16,051 nucleotides of DNA from DATAQC01 sp046263055. Lineage in GTDB: Bacteria; Actinomycetota; Acidimicrobiia; Acidimicrobiales; AC-14. The notes beneath the pieces are model-generated. The model was not told where the DNA came from. It ran no database searches and saw nothing but the letters and a program-made list of their open reading frames with translations. The position numbers and the translations under genes are program-made. Shown one piece after another: positions 14,062 to 16,051 of this stretch (its first letter is position 1; the number at the start of each line of letters is the position of its first letter). The stretch covers positions 1 to 16,051 of the forward strand of contig JBHELO010000035.1 in the NCBI GenBank assembly GCA_046263055.1, written 5' to 3'.

Positions 14062-15471
14062 CTACTGGCTGGCCGTTCCCACCTCGACCCGGCCGCCCCG
14101 GCCGGGGCGGACCAGCCGGAGGTCCACGATGCGCACGGCGAGCAGGAACGCGAACAGCCACAGCGCCCCCAGCGCCCAGCCCCCCAGCACGTCGCTGGGC
14201 CAGTGGGCGCCCAGGTAGACGCGCGTCCCCCCGACGGCCAGCGCCACCGCCACCGCCGATGACCAGGCCGCCACCTTCAGGGACCACGACGGAGTGGAGA
14301 CGGCCACCTGTGCCGCCACCATGCCCCACCCGGCGGCGGCCAGGGTGGCGTGGGTGGATGGGAACCCGAACCCCGCGAAGTGGGCCACAGCCAGCGTGGC
14401 CGGAGGGCGGGGCCGGCCCACCAGCGGCTCCACCAGGGAGGACAGCGCCACCGCGCCGCCCATGGCCCCGACGAGCATGCAGAGGGGGCGCCAGGACCGC
14501 CGCCGCCACCACCAGACGAGCCCGAAGGCCACCGCCAGTGGCCCCAGCACGCTCGCGCTCCCGAGGGTGCCGACCACCCGCATGAAGGTGGTGACCCACG
14601 CCTCGCGGTGGGAGACGAACCAGTTCAGGACGGGGCGGTCGACGCGCAGGACCTCCCGGCCCGAGAGGATGTGGGCGGTCAGGGTGCCCAGGGCCCACCC
14701 GGTGACGCCGATGATGGCCAACGACAGGGTGAGCGACAGCCCCAGGGCCCCGGACGGTCGGAAGCGGCCGACCAGGAAGTCGATCTCCCGCCGGTAGCGC
14801 TCCCGCACCCGGGCCACCCGGGGCCGCTCCAGCTGCCGCCGCCCGAACGCCCGGGCCTGCTCCTGGTGATGGGCCACCCAGCGGGCTGCCAGCACGAGGA
14901 CGGCGGCCGCCGCCAGGCCCATGAGCAACACGATGCCGGCACTGCGGGCCACGTGCTCGACCCGCCGCCAGCTGGTGCCCGCCGCGTACCCCAGGAGGAC
15001 GAACCCGGTGGCCCACACCAGGCCGCCGGCCACGTTCCAGACCGCGAAGGTGGCGTAGTCGATGCGGGCGATCCCGGCCATGCCGGGGATCAGCACCCGC
15101 AGGGCGGTGGTGAAGCGGCCGAAGAACACGGCCCGCCCGCCCCGCCGGGCCAGGTAGTGCTCGGCCCGGTCCAGGTGCTCCTCCTTGACCACCCGCCCGA
15201 CGGTGCCCCGCAACAGGCGCCGGCCCCACCGGCGGCCCACGAAGTAGCCGACGGTGTCCCCCGCCACCGCCCCGACCACGGCCGCCACCACCACCGCCGG
15301 CAGGCTGACTCGTCCCTCGAAGGCCAGGACGCCGCCCAGCAGGACGGCGATCTCGCCCGGGAACAGAAACCCCACGAAGGCCGACGCCTCCAGGGCGGGC
15401 AGGGCGAACACCACCAGGAGGGCCGTCCATCCGTGGAGGGCGAGGATGCCGTCGGCCAGGCGGGTCACCAC
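14062..15471 (-). CDS. DedA-PAP2 fusion: predicted polyprenyl-phosphate flippase plus lipid phosphatase
   Basis: The product is 469 aa. Residues 1-200 are a DedA/SNARE-associated domain with FLFPGEIAVLLGG, GDTVGYFVGRRWG and FFGRFTTALRVLIPGMAG (conserved Arg119, Arg125, Pro129). A basic helical linker (200-240) leads to a PAP2 phosphatase domain (245-450) with VGRPRP (353-356 in KX6RP), FPSTHA (370-375) and TRVYLGAHWPSD (Arg417, His423, Asp427). DedA proteins such as UptA return undecaprenyl phosphate across the membrane, and PAP2 enzymes such as PgpB/BcrC remove a phosphate from undecaprenyl diphosphate. The fusion would join both carrier-recycling steps. One oddity is that the lysine of KX6RP is Glu348 here. 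GTG 15471 and the adjacent GTG 15468 are equally possible starts. The gene lies 19 nt after the HxlR stop. Confidence is high for domains and moderate for substrate. Confidence 0.9.
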   Translation of the reverse strand: MVTRLADGILALHGWTALLVVFALPALEASAFVGFLFPGEIAVLLGGVLAFEGRVSLPAVVVAAVVGAVAGDTVGYFVGRRWGRRLLRGTVGRVVKEEHLDRAEHYLARRGGRAVFFGRFTTALRVLIPGMAGIARIDYATFAVWNVAGGLVWATGFVLLGYAAGTSWRRVEHVARSAGIVLLMGLAAAAVLVLAARWVAHHQEQARAFGRRQLERPRVARVRERYRREIDFLVGRFRPSGALGLSLTLSLAIIGVTGWALGTLTAHILSGREVLRVDRPVLNWFVSHREAWVTTFMRVVGTLGSASVLGPLAVAFGLVWWWRRRSWRPLCMLVGAMGGAVALSSLVEPLVGRPRPPATLAVAHFAGFGFPSTHATLAAAGWGMVAAQVAVSTPSWSLKVAAWSSAVAVALAVGGTRVYLGAHWPSDVLGGWALGALWLFAFLLAVRIVDLRLVRPGRGGRVEVGTASQ

Positions 15472-15490
15472 CGGACGGCCGCCCCGGGGC

Positions 15491-15844
15491 CTACTGCCGG
15501 GAGGCTTGGGGGACGAGCCACGTCTCCGCCCACGCCGAGGCGGCGGTGACGATGGAGCCCAGCGCCTCGCCCTTGGGGGTGAGGTGGTACTCGATGCGTA
15601 CCGGCGTCTCGGCCATCACCCGGCGCTCGACGATGCCCTCGGACTCCAGCTCCTTCAGCCGCTCGGACAGCAGCCGGTCGGAGAGGCCGGGAACGGTGGA
15701 GCGGATCTGGCCGAAGCGCGTGACCCCGCTCAGGAGGGCGCGTACGATGGCGCCGGTCCACCGGCGCCCGATGATCTCGATGGCGCGGTGGTAAAGCGGG
15801 CAGAAACCACTCAGCGCCTCCGGGGAGGCTGCGCCGTCCTCCAT
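15491..15844 (-). CDS. HxlR-family winged-helix transcription regulator
   Basis: The product is 117 aa from ATG 15844. The diagnostic HxlR N-terminus is present (FCPLYHRAIEIIGRRWTGAI, Cys15), then the recognition helix region GLSDRLLSERLKELESEGIV and wing RVEYHLTPKG-like (RIEYHLTPKGEAL). HxlR proteins are dimeric DNA-binding regulators. Several (YodB, HypR, QorR) sense quinones, hypochlorite or diamide through an N-terminal cysteine placed like Cys15 here. A GTG at 15871 in the same frame would add 9 residues. The gene heads the leftward cluster and is divergent from the YceI gene, so autoregulation through the shared region is likely. Ligand unknown. Confidence 0.92.
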   Translation of the reverse strand: MEDGAASPEALSGFCPLYHRAIEIIGRRWTGAIVRALLSGVTRFGQIRSTVPGLSDRLLSERLKELESEGIVERRVMAETPVRIEYHLTPKGEALGSIVTAASAWAETWLVPQASRQ

Positions 15845-15874
15845 GATCACAAGGGTAGGCCACAGCCCCACTCT

Positions 15875-15904
15875 TTGGGCAGGAATAAGTATGAGTAGTA
15901 AGCT
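15875..15904 (+). promoter_or_regulatory. Candidate promoter for the YceI-family gene
   Basis: TTGGGC (15875-15880) and TAAGCT (15899-15904) are spaced 18 nt apart. The -10-like hexamer fits TANNNT and lies inside the dyad proposed as the HxlR operator, so regulator binding would block it. Transcription would begin near 15911. Weak, pattern-based call. Confidence 0.35.
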
Positions 15905-15908
15905 ACTT
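15887..15908. promoter_or_regulatory. Candidate HxlR operator dyad
   Basis: AGTAG (15894-15898) and CTACT (15903-15907) form an inverted repeat around TAAG, and an outer AAGTA (15887-15891) mirrors TACTT (15904-15908). The AT-rich AGTA...TACT symmetry stands out in GC-rich DNA and resembles operators described for HxlR-type regulators (YodB-like TACT/AGTA half-sites). It lies between the regulator gene and the divergent YceI gene. Confidence 0.5.
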
Positions 15909-15911
15909 GTA

Positions 15912-15940
15912 CGACGTAACGACGTAACGACGTAACGACG
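15912..15940 (+). repeat. 8-bp tandem repeat in the divergent intergenic region
   Basis: CGACGTAA is repeated three times (15912-15919, 15920-15927, 15928-15935) with a partial fourth (15936-15940). It sits between the candidate operator and the YceI ribosome site, most likely in that gene's 5' leader. It could be a multi-site regulator target or a simple slippage tract. Confidence 0.8.
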
Positions 15941-15976
15941 GGACGGCGTCCGGCCGTCGGCGAGAGGAGAGCAACC

Positions 15977-16051
15977 ATGTCAGAGACGACGGCTGTGCCC
16001 GGCACACCGGGGGCGCAGGCGCCCGACCCGGGCACGTACGGCATCGACGCG
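15977..16051 (+). CDS. YceI-family protein, N-terminus only (cut by window end)
   Basis: Only 25 residues are visible: MSETTAVPGTPGAQAPD, then PGTYGIDA, the start of the YceI lipocalin-like domain (usually GxYxIDxxHSxVxF). AGGAGA (15965-15970) is 6 nt before the ATG, a good ribosome site. YceI proteins bind isoprenoid chains such as polyprenyl pyrophosphate or quinones in a beta-barrel. No signal peptide is evident, so this one is probably cytoplasmic. It is divergent from the HxlR regulator, a common arrangement. The call rests on a short motif and the context. Confidence 0.7.
   Translation, partial: MSETTAVPGTPGAQAPDPGTYGIDA

Noticed and set aside
15912..15940. CGACGTAA repeats as a CRISPR array or replication iterons
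   Set aside because: The units are 8 bp and directly adjacent with no spacers, only 3.6 copies are present, and no cas or replication initiator gene is nearby.

Overview
The window is GC-rich double-stranded DNA with dense coding, frequent GTG starts and short gaps. Gene content suggests a high-GC actinobacterium: a polyprenol-phosphate-mannose-type GT-C mannosyltransferase, SpoIIE/RsbW signalling, a COG1470-like Ig-fold protein, an actinobacterial-type MsrA and HxlR/YceI. An acidimicrobial-like soil or aquatic lineage is my best guess, but the sequence alone does not settle it. No rRNA, tRNA, IS element or CRISPR array was seen.

Layout. Bases 1-533 hold the end of an ABC ATPase fused to a cyclic-nucleotide-binding-like domain. 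Bases 575-945 carry a broken cation-efflux (CDF) remnant, and about 280 bases without a convincing gene follow. A secreted beta-propeller lipoprotein (1227-2246, +) converges with a minus-strand pair: an acyl-CoA dehydrogenase-like flavoprotein (6048 to 4876) and, 2 nt after its stop, an 850-residue pseudo-receiver/PAS/GAF/PP2C/HATPase regulator (4873 to 2321). A glucose-1-dehydrogenase-like enzyme lies upstream of them on the same strand (7181 to 6135). Divergent from it is a GT-C mannosyltransferase (7323-8741, +). A decayed small membrane protein gene (9353 to 8720, -) follows, then a single-pass protein with a Pro/Thr/Ser-rich outer region (9401-10504, +), which converges on an intact ZnT9-like CDF transporter (11481 to 10543, -). 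Next come a frameshifted remnant of an ABC-2 permease (11564-11778, +) and a cysteine-rich COG1470-like protein (11820-12494, +).

The right end is the most coherent unit. An HxlR regulator (15844 to 15491), a DedA-PAP2 fusion (15471 to 14062), a lipoprotein L,D-transpeptidase (14050 to 13283) and MsrA (13232 to 12579) run leftward with gaps of 19, 11 and 50 nt. A YceI-family gene starts divergently at 15977. The shared intergenic region contains a dyad that could be the HxlR operator and an 8-bp tandem repeat. The products deal with polyprenyl-phosphate carrier recycling, isoprenoid binding, peptidoglycan cross-linking and methionine-sulfoxide repair, so an envelope or redox-stress regulon is a reasonable hypothesis.

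Three separate decayed genes (CDF, small membrane protein, ABC-2 permease) fill the larger gaps, while all other genes are open. This points to local gene erosion, although assembly indels have not been excluded.
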